Origin: Variovorax sp. JS1663
GTDB lineage: Bacteria; Pseudomonadota; Gammaproteobacteria; Burkholderiales; Burkholderiaceae_C
NCBI RefSeq assembly: GCF_002157355.1
Contig: NZ_LYMK01000011.1
Coordinates: 62,001 to 126,000 of the forward strand
Direction: 5' to 3'
DNA: 64,000 bases
How positions within the stretch are numbered: the stretch's first letter is position 1; every line of letters begins with the position of its first letter. The notes under the pieces are model-generated. The model was not told the origin of the DNA. It saw only the letters and a list, made by a program, of their open reading frames with translations, and did not search any database. Position numbers and translations under genes: made by a program. Positions 36,371-44,689 of the stretch are shown here, piece after piece.

Positions 36371-38428
36371 ATGTTTGTTTTGTTCGAAGAAGCCGGTAAA
36401 TACCTGGGCGGCCGCGTGCTGTCCGAGGCGGAGGCATCGGCGCAGGTGGAGCTTGACTCCGGCAAGCGCGTCAAGGTGAAGGCCGCCAACATCGTGCTGC
36501 GCTTCGAGAAACCCGCCCCCGCGGCGCTGCTGGACGAAGCGCGCGCCATCGCTGGCGGCATGGACCTGGACCTGGCCTGGGAGTTCGCGCACGAAGGCGA
36601 ATTCAGCTTCGCCGAACTGGCCGCCGACTATTTCCAGGCGAACCCGGCCCTGCCTCAGCAGGCGGCCGCCCTGCTCGCACTGTTCGACGCACCGCATTAC
36701 TTCCGCCGCGCCGGCAAGGGCCGCTTCAAGAAGGCGCCAGCCGAGATCGTGCAGCAGGCCCTGGCCGCGATCGAGAAGAAGAAGCTGGTGCAGGCCCAGA
36801 TCGCCGAATGGGCCGACCAGCTCGCAGCCGGCGAATGCCCGGTCCCGGTGCGCGAGCAGCTCTACAAGATCCTCTTCAGGCCCGACAAGAACGCGCCCGA
36901 GTACAAGGCCGTCGTCGAGGCCGCGCGCGCCAGCCAGCGCCCGCCGCTGGAGCTGCTGCGGCGCGCCGGCGCGATCGACTCACCCTACCAGTTCCACTGG
37001 CGCCGCTTCCTGTTCGAGAACTTCCCCAAGGGCACCGGCTTCCCCGCGCTGCAGGCACCGGCCATCGCGGACGAGTTGCCGCTGGCCGCGGTGCAGGCCT
37101 TCTCGGTCGACGACTCACACACCACCGAGATCGACGACGCGCTCTCCGTCGAGGGCCTCGGCAGCGGGACGGTGCGCGTGGGCATCCACATCGCGGCGCC
37201 GGGCCTGGCGCTGACACCGGGCGGCCCGATCGACCAGGTGGCCCGCGCGCGCATGTCCACCGTCTACATGCCGGGCCACAAGATCACCATGCTGCCCGAC
37301 GAGGTGGTGGAGGCCTACACCCTGCAGGAAGGTCGCGACTGCCCGGCCGTCTCGCTCTACGTCGACTTCGACGAATCGTCGCTGGCGCCGAAGTCCACCG
37401 AGACCCGGCTGGAGCGCGTGCACATCGTCGCCAACCTGCGCCATGACCAGCTCGACGGCTTCATCACCCAGGCGTGGCTGGAGGATGCCGCGGTCGACGG
37501 CGCGGGCACGCCCGAGGTCGCGGCCCGGCTGCGCGCCCCGCTGTCCTTTCTCTTCCGCCTGGCGAAGCACCTGAAGGCGCAGCGCGAGGTGGCGCGAGGC
37601 AAGCCCGAGAACTTCAGCCGGCCCGACTACAACTTCCGCCTGCCCGGCGTGCAGGGCGAGCCAACGGGCGAGGAGCGCGTTCAGATCACCACGCGCCAGC
37701 GCGGCGCGCCGCTGGACCTGATCGTCTCCGAGGCCATGATCCTGGCCAACAGCGGCTGGGGCGGCTGGCTCGCCGAACTGGGCGTGCCCGCCCTCTACCG
37801 CAGCCAGGCCAGCCTGGCGCCCGGCATCAAGGTGCGCATGGGCACCAAGGCCCTGCCCCATGCCGGCCTGGGCGTGAAGAGCTATGCCTGGAGCACCTCG
37901 CCGCTGCGCCGTTACACCGACCTGGTGAACCAGTGGCAGATCATCGCGGCCGCGCGCCACGGCCGCACCGCCGCGCTGGCCGCGCCCTTCAAGCCCAAGG
38001 ACGCCGACCTGTTCTCCATCCTCTCGGGCTTCGACGCGGCCTACAGCGCCTACAACGCCCACCAGGCCGGCATGGAGCGTTTCTGGACGCTCAAGTATCT
38101 GGTGCAGGAAGGCATCGCCGAACTCGAAGCCACGCTGATCAAGGACATGCCCAACGGCGCCCTGGCCCGCGCGGATCACCTGCCGCTGGTGCTCCAGGTG
38201 ACCGGTACCCAGGGCCTGGCGCGCGGCGCGCGGGTGCGCGTGAGGCTCGGCGAGATCGACGAGATCGCGCTCGACGTGCACGGCACCGTGGTCGAGCGTC
38301 TAGATGCAGCGGCACCGGCCGAGGCTGCGGCGGAAGAGGAAGGCGAGGACGAAGAAGTCGCCGGCCCGATCGCCATCGCGGTGGACCTTGCCGACAGCGA
38401 GGCCGCCCCGGAGAATCAGCCCGTATGA
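36371..38428 (+). CDS. RNB-domain 3'-5' exoribonuclease (RNase II/R-like)
   Basis: 685 residues. The N-terminus has no obvious cold-shock domains. The RNB catalytic domain carries VDDSHTTEIDDALSV with the metal-binding aspartates D247/D248 and D255/D256, then ISEAM-like VSEAMILANSGWGGWLAELG and KSYAWSTSPLRRYTDLVNQWQ. A short S1-like region (RVRVRLGEIDEIALDVHG) and an acidic tail (EEEGEDEEVAGP) close it. It resembles the shorter proteobacterial RNase II relatives rather than RNase R. A GACAAT element ends 7 nt before the ATG. Its stop starts repeat B copy 3. Confidence 0.92.
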   Translation: MFVLFEEAGKYLGGRVLSEAEASAQVELDSGKRVKVKAANIVLRFEKPAPAALLDEARAIAGGMDLDLAWEFAHEGEFSFAELAADYFQANPALPQQAAALLALFDAPHYFRRAGKGRFKKAPAEIVQQALAAIEKKKLVQAQIAEWADQLAAGECPVPVREQLYKILFRPDKNAPEYKAVVEAARASQRPPLELLRRAGAIDSPYQFHWRRFLFENFPKGTGFPALQAPAIADELPLAAVQAFSVDDSHTTEIDDALSVEGLGSGTVRVGIHIAAPGLALTPGGPIDQVARARMSTVYMPGHKITMLPDEVVEAYTLQEGRDCPAVSLYVDFDESSLAPKSTETRLERVHIVANLRHDQLDGFITQAWLEDAAVDGAGTPEVAARLRAPLSFLFRLAKHLKAQREVARGKPENFSRPDYNFRLPGVQGEPTGEERVQITTRQRGAPLDLIVSEAMILANSGWGGWLAELGVPALYRSQASLAPGIKVRMGTKALPHAGLGVKSYAWSTSPLRRYTDLVNQWQIIAAARHGRTAALAAPFKPKDADLFSILSGFDAAYSAYNAHQAGMERFWTLKYLVQEGIAELEATLIKDMPNGALARADHLPLVLQVTGTQGLARGARVRVRLGEIDEIALDVHGTVVERLDAAAPAEAAAEEEGEDEEVAGPIAIAVDLADSEAAPENQPV

Positions 38429-38519
38429 GGGCCGCCCGGCCGCCTGAAGGCGCTCGCCCCCTCCTCCAGGAGGGGGTGCGCAAAGTACACGAAGTGACAA
38501 GCCTGGGGGAGGCATCTCC
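38425..38519 (+). repeat. Intergenic repeat, family B, copy 3 (RNase/TonB junction)
   Basis: Near-full-length copy of the repeat at 2119-2210, in the same orientation relative to genes: ATGAGGGCCGCCC at the RNase stop, CCCCCTCC-tcca-GGAGGGGG hairpin, CACGAAGTG, AGCCTGGGGGAGG. An open mini-ORF 38425-38523 (32 codons, MRAARPPEGARPLLQEGV...) starts on the ATG overlapping the RNase TGA and ends on a TGA overlapping the ATG of the TonB-like gene. The terminal GGGGGAGG can also act as that gene's ribosome-binding site. Confidence 0.82.
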
Positions 38520-39386
38520 ATGAACCTGCGCGACCTGAGCAGCCTGCAGATCGCGCTCGGCATTTCGGTCGCCGCGCATGCCTTGCTGCTCGGGTTCCGC
38601 TTCGCCGACCCCGAAGGCTTCAACCGGGTGTTCACCGAGGCGCCGCTCGAGGTGATCCTGGTCAATGCCAAGACCAACGACCGCCCGCCCGAGAAGGCCC
38701 AGGCGATTGCCCAGGCCTCGCTGGCCGGCGGCGGCGACCTCGACCGTGGGCGGACCACCAGCCCACTGCCGCCCTCCACCTTCGCTGCCATCGGCGATTC
38801 GATGGAGGACGCGCAGCGCCAGATCGAAAGCATGCAGGCGCAGCAGATGCTCCTGCTCGCGCAGATCAAGCAGCAGCTGGCCGCGATGCCGCCGCCCGAT
38901 CCGAGCCGCCAGGGCAATCCCAGCGAGGCCGCGGCACGTGAGGAGAAGCGCCGCCAGCTTGTCGAGCTGCTGGCAGAGATCGAGCGCCGGGTCAACGAGG
39001 AGAACGCCCGCCCCAAAAAGCGCTACCTCAGCCCTGCCACCCGCGAGGCGACCTACGCCATCTACGTCGACGCGCTGCGCCGCAAGATCGAGGAGCGCGG
39101 CACCGCGAACTTCCCCGAGCTGGCGGGCAAGAAGCTGTACGGCGAGCTCACCATGATGGTGACGGTCAACTTCGACGGCGCGATCCTCGCGACCGACGTC
39201 ATCGAAGGCTCCGGCAATGCCGTGCTGGACCGGCGAGCGCAGGCCATCGTGCGCAGCGTCGGCAACTTCGGCAAGTTCACCGACGCGATGCGCCGGCAGG
39301 CCGACCAGATCGTGCTGCCCTCGCGCTTCAAGTTCACCCGCGACGAGACGCTGGAGACACAGGCCTCCTCCTCGTCCAAGCAGTGA
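38520..39386 (+). CDS. TonB-family C-terminal domain protein (energy transducer-like)
   Basis: 288 residues. One N-terminal signal anchor (LQIALGISVAAHALLLGF), then a helical, Gln/Glu/Arg-rich periplasmic region (about 80-165, including a coiled-coil IESMQAQQMLLLAQIKQQLA), and a C-terminal TonB-like domain (about 175-275) with YGELTMMVTVNFDGAILATD. TonB proteins transmit the proton-motive force to outer-membrane receptors; no exbB/exbD is next to it and the Pro-Lys linker of classical TonB is missing, so another envelope role is possible. Reached through repeat B copy 3. Confidence 0.82.
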   Translation: MNLRDLSSLQIALGISVAAHALLLGFRFADPEGFNRVFTEAPLEVILVNAKTNDRPPEKAQAIAQASLAGGGDLDRGRTTSPLPPSTFAAIGDSMEDAQRQIESMQAQQMLLLAQIKQQLAAMPPPDPSRQGNPSEAAAREEKRRQLVELLAEIERRVNEENARPKKRYLSPATREATYAIYVDALRRKIEERGTANFPELAGKKLYGELTMMVTVNFDGAILATDVIEGSGNAVLDRRAQAIVRSVGNFGKFTDAMRRQADQIVLPSRFKFTRDETLETQASSSSKQ

Positions 39387-39394
39387 GCATCAGC

Positions 39395-40243
39395 ATGCCT
39401 ATGGACCTCTATTGCGTGATGGGCAACCCGGTCGAACACAGCCGCTCGCCCTGGATTCATGCGCGCTTCGCCGAGCTGACCGGCCAGACCCTGGACTACA
39501 GCCGACGGCTGGTGCCGCTCGATGGTTTTGCCGAGGCGGTGGCGGCCTTCCGCGCCGACCCGGCCGGCCGGGCGCACGGCTGCAACGTCACCGTGCCCTT
39601 CAAGTTCGAGGCCGCGGCGTTGTCGCAGCACCTGAGCCCGCGCGCCCGGCTGGCGCGCGCGGTCAACACGCTGCGCTTCGCGGACGACGGCATCCACGGC
39701 GACAACACCGACGGCGCCGGCCTCGTGGCCGACATCACGCAGCATGCCGGCGTGCCGCTCGCCGGCAGCGAGCTGCTGCTGCTGGGCGCCGGCGGTGCCG
39801 CTGCCGGCGTGCTGGGCCCGCTGCTCGAGGCGCGCCCGCGCCGCGTGGTGGTCGCCAACCGCACCCTCGCCAGGGCCATCGCGCTGGTGCGCAGCCACGC
39901 GCCGCTGGCGCTGCAGCACGGCATCACGCTGGAGGCGCATGCGCTGCCTGCGGTGCCCGGCCAATTCGACGTGGTGGTGAACGGCACCGCCTCCAGCCTG
40001 GCGGGCGGCGAGGTGCCGGTGGGCGCACAGGTGCTCAAGCCCGGCGCACTGGCGGTCGACATGATGTACGGGCCGGCCGCCGCCGGCTTCATGGCATGGG
40101 CCCGCGACCACGGCGCAGTGCCGCGCGACGGGCTGGGCATGCTGGTGGAGCAGGCGGCCGAGTCCTTCACGATCTGGCGCGGCCAACGGCCGCCCTCGGC
40201 CCAGGTGCTGGCCCAACTGCGCGCGATCGTCGACGGCCAGTGA
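39395..40243 (+). CDS. aroE: Shikimate dehydrogenase (NADP+)
   Basis: Reduces 3-dehydroshikimate to shikimate. 282 residues from ATG 39395 (MPMDLYCVMGNPVEHSRSPW); a GTG at 39383 overlapping the previous stop is the alternative. Substrate loop NPVEHSRSPWIH, catalytic Lys and Asp in NVTVPFKFEA and GDNTDGAGLV, the nucleotide loop LLGAGGAAAGVLGPLL and NRT. It ends by overlapping the GTG start of mtgA. With aroG in the same window it is a second aromatic-pathway gene, but not the same operon. Confidence 0.95.
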   Translation: MPMDLYCVMGNPVEHSRSPWIHARFAELTGQTLDYSRRLVPLDGFAEAVAAFRADPAGRAHGCNVTVPFKFEAAALSQHLSPRARLARAVNTLRFADDGIHGDNTDGAGLVADITQHAGVPLAGSELLLLGAGGAAAGVLGPLLEARPRRVVVANRTLARAIALVRSHAPLALQHGITLEAHALPAVPGQFDVVVNGTASSLAGGEVPVGAQVLKPGALAVDMMYGPAAAGFMAWARDHGAVPRDGLGMLVEQAAESFTIWRGQRPPSAQVLAQLRAIVDGQ

Positions 40244-41076
40244 AGGCGATCCTGCGCTGGATCCTCTGCCTGCTCTTCGCGGCAGTGGCGATGGAGCTCT
40301 TCTTCATCGGCCGCATCGCCGCGATGGCGGTGATCGATCCGCAGTCCACCAGCTTCCAGCGCTCCGAGGCCTGGCAGCTCGCCACCGGCGGGCGCAGCAA
40401 CGGCGAGCGAATCGAGCGCAGAGCCGGGCCGCCCCAAGCAAGCGAGCGCCCCCCCGGGGGGCAGCGAGGACACGCCAGTGCCGAGCGTGGGGGCCTCTCC
40501 TGGAAGCAGCAGTGGGTGCCTTATTCGCAGATCGCCGACACGCTCAAGCGTGCGGTGATCGCGAGCGAGGACGCTGAATTCATCTATCACAACGGTGTCG
40601 AGTGGGAAGCGGTCGAGCGCGCGCGCCAGCGCAACGAGAGAGCCGAGCAGATCGCACAGCGGCGCGCGGCGCAGATGCGTGCGCGCGGTAAGGAGCCACG
40701 CCCGGTCCAGCTGCGCGGCGGCTCGACCATCACCCAGCAACTCGCGAAGAACCTGCTGCTGTCGGGCGAGCGTACCTTGCTGCGCAAGGGCCAGGAGCTG
40801 GTGCTGGCGATCGCGCTCGAACTGATGCTGGACAAGCAGCGCATCCTCGAGATCTACCTCAACAGCGTGGAATGGGGCGAAGGCGTCTTCGGCGCCGAGG
40901 CGGCGGCGCAGCATTACTTCAAGAAGCCGGCCTCGCGGCTGAGCGCGCATGAAGCGGCAAGGCTGGCGGTGATGCTGCCGAGCCCCAGGCTCTTCGAGAA
41001 GCGGCTGCAATCGGCCTACCTCTCGGGCCGCACGGCCACCATCGTGGCGCGCATGCCTGCGACCGAACTGCCCTGA
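40240..41076 (+). CDS. mtgA: Monofunctional biosynthetic peptidoglycan transglycosylase
   Basis: GT51 glycan-strand polymerase, 278 residues from GTG 40240 overlapping the aroE stop. N-terminal membrane anchor (ILRWILCLLFAAVAMELFFIG), then the GT51 domain with IASEDAEF (catalytic Glu), RGGSTITQQLAKNLLLSGERT, ELMLDKQRILEIYLNSVEWGEGVFG and a later AARLAVMLPSP. Residues 59-85 or so ([20 protein letters not shown] and following) are encoded by an in-frame copy of repeat A between the anchor and the catalytic domain, where such proteins normally have a short linker. Confidence 0.93.
   Translation: MKAILRWILCLLFAAVAMELFFIGRIAAMAVIDPQSTSFQRSEAWQLATGGRSNGERIERRAGPPQASERPPGGQRGHASAERGGLSWKQQWVPYSQIADTLKRAVIASEDAEFIYHNGVEWEAVERARQRNERAEQIAQRRAAQMRARGKEPRPVQLRGGSTITQQLAKNLLLSGERTLLRKGQELVLAIALELMLDKQRILEIYLNSVEWGEGVFGAEAAAQHYFKKPASRLSAHEAARLAVMLPSPRLFEKRLQSAYLSGRTATIVARMPATELP
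40414..40495 (+). repeat. Repeat family A, copy inside mtgA
   Basis: 82 bp, about 89% identical (73 of 82) to the reverse complement of 59302-59383 between ftsW and murG. It contains GCCCCAAGCAAGCGA, a CCCCCCCGGGGGG hairpin and GACACGCCAGTG. It is in frame with mtgA and has no stop codon, so it adds about 27 residues to the protein. Confidence 0.85.
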
Positions 41077-41113
41077 GGTTCAGGGCGAGCCTCGGCTGCC
41101 AGGGGGAAAAATA

Positions 41114-41189
41114 TGGAGCGGGAAAAGAGTCTCGAACTCTCGACCTCAACCTTGGCAAGGTTGCGCTCTACCAACTGAGCTATTCCCGC
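41114..41189 (-). tRNA. tRNA-Gly (anticodon GCC)
   Basis: 76 nt on the minus strand, beginning GCGGGAATAGCTCAG and ending in the encoded CCA. Acceptor stem GCGGGAA/TTCCCGC, D-arm with AGCTCAGTTGGTAGAGC, anticodon stem-loop CAACC-TTGCCAA-GGTTG with GCC at the anticodon, and T-arm with GTTCGAG. All stems pair. It is a single gene with no partner tRNAs nearby. Confidence 0.96.
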
Positions 41190-41200
41190 GTTTGAAGGGA

Positions 41201-41220
41201 GCGAATCATAACGGATTCGC
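41201..41220 (-). promoter_or_regulatory. Promoter region and palindrome upstream of tRNA-Gly
   Basis: GCGAATC-ATAACG-GATTCGC is a perfect 7-bp inverted repeat 11 bp upstream of the tRNA. On the tRNA strand it contains TTATGATT, a good -10 (TATGAT), at the right distance for a start near 41198. No clear -35 was found. The palindrome may be a binding site or chance. Confidence 0.45.
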
Positions 41221-41279
41221 GAGCCCTTCCTGGCCGAGCCACGGAAAATCGTGCACGCGCGGCCCGTATCATCGCCGCC

Positions 41280-41927
41280 ATGCTTGCAAAGTTCACGGGG
41301 TGGGTGCTGCTGGGCCTGATCCGGCTGCTCACCGGAGCCCAGGCGCGCTGGTGGGGCTGCCCGCCCAAGGCAGAGCAGCGCATCTATTTCGCCAACCACC
41401 AGAGCCACCTCGACCTGGTGATGATCTGGGCCGCGCTGCCCGAGGAACTGCGCAGCATCACCCGGCCCATCGCCGCGCGCGACTACTGGGCCAACACGCC
41501 CTTGAAGCGCTGGATCACCACCGAGGTGTTCAACGCGATCTACGTGGAGCGTGGGGGCAGCGCCGCGGCGCCGACCGCCCCCGTCCCCGGCAGCGCCGAG
41601 GCCCTGCTGCCGCTGCAGCCGCTGATCGAGGCACTGCAAAGCGGGGACTCGATCATCATCTTCCCCGAGGGCACGCGCGGCCATACCGGCGAGCCGCAGA
41701 AGTTCAAGTCGGGCCTGTTCACGCTGGCACGGATGTTCCCCGAGGCGGTGCTGGTGCCGGCCTGGATCGACAACGTGCAGCGCGTGATGCCCAAGGGCGA
41801 GGTGGTGCCGGTGCCCATCCTCTGCTCGGTCACCTTCGGCGAGCCGCTGAAACTCGAAGACGACGAAGAACGCCGGACTTTCCTCGATCGGGCACGCGAA
41901 GCCGTGATCGCCCTGCGGTACGTGTAG
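41280..41927 (+). CDS. PlsC-like 1-acylglycerol-3-phosphate acyltransferase
   Basis: 215-residue membrane-associated acyltransferase. Motif I is NHQSHLD (H40, D45, HX4D) and motif III IIFPEGTRGHTGEPQKFKSG; a hydrophobic N-terminal segment anchors it. It would transfer an acyl chain to lysophosphatidate or a related lysolipid. A TATCAT element ends 7 nt before the ATG. The next gene, a cytidylyltransferase-like protein, begins one base after its TAG, so both probably act on phospholipid precursors. Confidence 0.9.
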   Translation: MLAKFTGWVLLGLIRLLTGAQARWWGCPPKAEQRIYFANHQSHLDLVMIWAALPEELRSITRPIAARDYWANTPLKRWITTEVFNAIYVERGGSAAAPTAPVPGSAEALLPLQPLIEALQSGDSIIIFPEGTRGHTGEPQKFKSGLFTLARMFPEAVLVPAWIDNVQRVMPKGEVVPVPILCSVTFGEPLKLEDDEERRTFLDRAREAVIALRYV

Positions 41928-42989
41928 ATGAACGAGTACCTCCGCCAGCTCTCGCCCACCCACCAGGTCGCGGCCCTGTTCTTCATCGTCTTCGGCCTGC
42001 TCGTTTTGGTCAGCGTCGGGGCCTTCCTGCTGAGCTTCCGAGAGCGCCGCAACCCCGTGCACGACGAGCGCTGGCAGCGCGAGCTCGCGCATTTCCGCAG
42101 GCTGCTGGGCACCACGTGGTTCATGGCGGTGGTCTTCTGGATCGGCTGGGCGCTGGGCGAGACGGTGGCCACCCTGCTGTTCGCGCTGATCTCCTTCTTC
42201 GCGCTGCGCGAGTTCATCACCTTGTCGCCGACGCGGCGCGGCGACCACCGCAGCCTGATCCTGGCCTTCTTCATCGTGCTGCCGATCCAGTTCTGGCTGG
42301 TGGCCACGGCGCGCTTCGACCTGTTCACCGTGTTCATTCCGGTCTACGTGTTCCTCGCGATCCCGGTGGTGAGCGCGCTGGCGGACGATCCGAACCAGTT
42401 CCTCGAGCGCAATGCCAAGCTGCAGTGGGGCATCATGGTCTGCGTCTACGGCATGAGCCATGTGCCGGCGCTGCTGCTCCTGTCCTTTCCCGGCTACGAG
42501 GGCAAGAGCGCCTTCCTCGTGTTCTTCCTGGTGTTCGTGGTGCAGACCTGCGTGCTGGTCCAGCACCTGATCGCGCGGCGCAGCAGCCTGCCCGGGACGC
42601 AGATGCAAGAGGAGCCGCCGCGCGGCTTCCTGCAGCGCGCGGCCCACTGGCTGCTGCGCGACGAGCCCGTGGCGCCGCACGTGAGCCAGAGCTTCAACTG
42701 GCGCAGCTGGGCCATCGGCATGGCGATCGCGAGCGTCGTCGGCGCCCTGTTCTCCTTCATCACGCCCTTCCGCTTCGAGCAGGCCCTGGCGGTCTCGCTG
42801 CTGGCCTGCGTGGCAGGGTCGATGGGCCACCTGGTGATGAAGGCCCTGAAGCGCGACCGCGGCATTCCGAGCTGGGGCCGGCGCGAAGTGGGCGTGACCG
42901 GCGCCAACGGCCTGCTGGACCGCGTCGATGCGCTGTGCTTCGCCGCACCGGTGTTCTTCCACTCGGTCCGCTGGTATTTCGGCGCATGA
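41928..42989 (+). CDS. Phosphatidate cytidylyltransferase-like membrane protein (CdsA family)
   Basis: 353 residues with about nine membrane helices. The C-terminal region [33 protein letters not shown] corresponds to the CdsA signature, but the leading Asp of the usual GD is Ser and the HGG of the usual HGGxLDR is absent, so it belongs to a YnbB-like branch. CdsA makes CDP-diacylglycerol from phosphatidate. Its pairing with a PlsC-like enzyme, one base upstream, suggests a joint phospholipid or related pathway. Activity is inferred. Confidence 0.85.
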   Translation: MNEYLRQLSPTHQVAALFFIVFGLLVLVSVGAFLLSFRERRNPVHDERWQRELAHFRRLLGTTWFMAVVFWIGWALGETVATLLFALISFFALREFITLSPTRRGDHRSLILAFFIVLPIQFWLVATARFDLFTVFIPVYVFLAIPVVSALADDPNQFLERNAKLQWGIMVCVYGMSHVPALLLLSFPGYEGKSAFLVFFLVFVVQTCVLVQHLIARRSSLPGTQMQEEPPRGFLQRAAHWLLRDEPVAPHVSQSFNWRSWAIGMAIASVVGALFSFITPFRFEQALAVSLLACVAGSMGHLVMKALKRDRGIPSWGRREVGVTGANGLLDRVDALCFAAPVFFHSVRWYFGA

Positions 42990-42996
42990 CGGCATC

Positions 42997-43545
42997 ATGA
43001 GAATCCTCGGCATCGACCCCGGGCTCCAGACCACCGGCTTCGGCGTGGTGGACATGGACGGCCACGCGCTGCGCTACGTGGCCAGCGGCACCATCAGCAC
43101 CCGCAGGGTGGCCCAGGGCGAGTTGCCGGCCCGGCTCAAGGTGCTGTACGACGGCATCGGCGAGATCGTGGCGCGCTACCGGCCCGACGCGGCGGCGGTG
43201 GAGATCGTGTTCGTCAACGTCAACCCGCAATCCACCCTGCTGCTGGGCCAGGCCCGGGGGGCATGCCTGACGGCCCTGGTGTCGAACGCCCTGCCTGTCG
43301 CCGAATACACGGCGCTGCAGATGAAGCAGGCGGTCGCCGGCCACGGCCGTGCCGCCAAGGCGCAGGTGCAGGAGATGGTCCGCCGCCTGCTGCAATTGCC
43401 CGGGGTGCCGGGCAGCGATGCGGCCGATGCGCTGGGCATCGCGATCACTCACGCGCATGTGGGCAGCTCGATCGCCCGCATCGGCGAGGCCACGGCCCTG
43501 GTCCGCGGCACCCGCAGCGTCTACCGGAGCGGCCGCACGCGCTGA
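42997..43545 (+). CDS. ruvC: Crossover junction endodeoxyribonuclease RuvC
   Basis: Holliday-junction resolvase. 182 residues from ATG 42997 ([16 protein letters not shown]). Catalytic residues by comparison with E. coli: D7, E69 (AAVEIVFVN), D141 and D144 ([13 protein letters not shown]), with the normal spacing. The usual ruvA-ruvB partners are not here. The start lies 7 bp after the preceding CdsA-like gene. Nothing odd. Confidence 0.95.
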   Translation: MRILGIDPGLQTTGFGVVDMDGHALRYVASGTISTRRVAQGELPARLKVLYDGIGEIVARYRPDAAAVEIVFVNVNPQSTLLLGQARGACLTALVSNALPVAEYTALQMKQAVAGHGRAAKAQVQEMVRRLLQLPGVPGSDAADALGIAITHAHVGSSIARIGEATALVRGTRSVYRSGRTR

Positions 43546-43645
43546 GCGCGCAGGCTCGCCGCGCGGCGATCCAAACGCCTCCTCGCTACGTACAGACGAT
43601 GCGCGGCAACCGTGCCGCACGCCTCGACTCGGAAAGACACCGGCC

Positions 43646-44689
43646 ATGCCGCAGACCGCCGACCTTGCGCTCCACTGGGCCGAACAGGGCCTCGTGCCGG
43701 ATGCCGTCGTGCGCCTGGGCATCCGCCGCCTGCTGCGCGACCGGCTGGCCGAACTGCACAGCGGCGATGCCGTCCGGAACGCGGACCTGACCGCGCAGTT
43801 CCTCGACGGCATGCGGGACGCCGATCTGGCCCCGCTGCCCGACAAGGCCAACGAGCAGCACTACGAGGTGCCGGCCGCCTTCTTCGGCAGCGTCCTGGGC
43901 CCGCACCGCAAGTACAGCAGCGGCTACTGGCCCGAAGGCGTCCGGACGCTGCCCGATGCCGAGGCCGCAGCACTGGCCCTGACCTGCGAGCGCGCCGGCC
44001 TGGCCGACGGGCAGGACATCCTCGAGTTGGGCTGCGGCTGGGGCTCGTTGACCCTGTGGATCGCGCAGCGCTATCCCCAGGCCTGGGTCACGGCGCTGTC
44101 GAATTCGCCATCGCAGCGCGCCCACGTCGAGCAGGAGGCGCGCCGGCGCGGCCTGGACAACATCCGCGTGCTGACCCGGGACATCAACGATTTCGACACG
44201 CGCGATCGCTTCGATCGCGTGGTCTCGGTGGAGATGTTCGAACACCTGCGCAACTGGCCGCGCGCCTTCGCCCAGGTGGCACGCTGGCTGAAGCCCGAGG
44301 GACGGTTCTTCATGCATGTGTTTGCGCACCGCTCGGTGCCCTACGCCTTCGTCGAACGCGATGCGAGCGATTGGATGAGCCGGCACTTCTTCTCGGGCGG
44401 GATGATGCCCAGCGATGACCTGGCCCTGCATTGCCAGGATGACCTGCGCCTTTTGCGCCGCTGGCGCTGGGATGGCCGGCACTACCAGCGCACCGCCGAA
44501 GCGTGGCTGCATGCCATGGATGCGCATCGCGACGCGCTGGGGCCCCTGTTCTGCAGCACCTACGGCCGCGAGGCCGCGCTGTGGTGGACGCGCTGGCGGA
44601 TCTTCTTCATGGCGGTGTCGGAGCTGTTCGGCTTCGACGACGGCCAGCAGTGGTGGGTGAGCCACTACCTGTTCGAGAAGCGCGCATGA
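43646..44689 (+). CDS. CFA-synthase-like SAM-dependent methyltransferase
   Basis: 347-residue class I methyltransferase of the cyclopropane-fatty-acid-synthase superfamily. HYEVPAAFFGSVLG and YSSGYWPEG match the family's substrate-side motifs, and the SAM loop is ILELGCGWGSLTLW (125-138), followed by VVSVEMFEHLRNW. It lacks the long N-terminal domain of true CFA synthase. First gene of a block (43.6-51 kb) with a second CFA-type enzyme, DUF1295, DUF2177, DUF1365 and an FAD oxidoreductase around an ECF sigma/ChrR pair; a membrane-lipid substrate is likely. Confidence 0.87.
   Translation: MPQTADLALHWAEQGLVPDAVVRLGIRRLLRDRLAELHSGDAVRNADLTAQFLDGMRDADLAPLPDKANEQHYEVPAAFFGSVLGPHRKYSSGYWPEGVRTLPDAEAAALALTCERAGLADGQDILELGCGWGSLTLWIAQRYPQAWVTALSNSPSQRAHVEQEARRRGLDNIRVLTRDINDFDTRDRFDRVVSVEMFEHLRNWPRAFAQVARWLKPEGRFFMHVFAHRSVPYAFVERDASDWMSRHFFSGGMMPSDDLALHCQDDLRLLRRWRWDGRHYQRTAEAWLHAMDAHRDALGPLFCSTYGREAALWWTRWRIFFMAVSELFGFDDGQQWWVSHYLFEKRA

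Noticed and set aside
40240..41076. mtgA as a pseudogene or frameshifted gene, because of the foreign-looking segment after residue 58.
   Set aside because: The frame is open throughout, the GT51 catalytic motifs are intact, and the segment is an 82-bp repeat copy inserted in frame.
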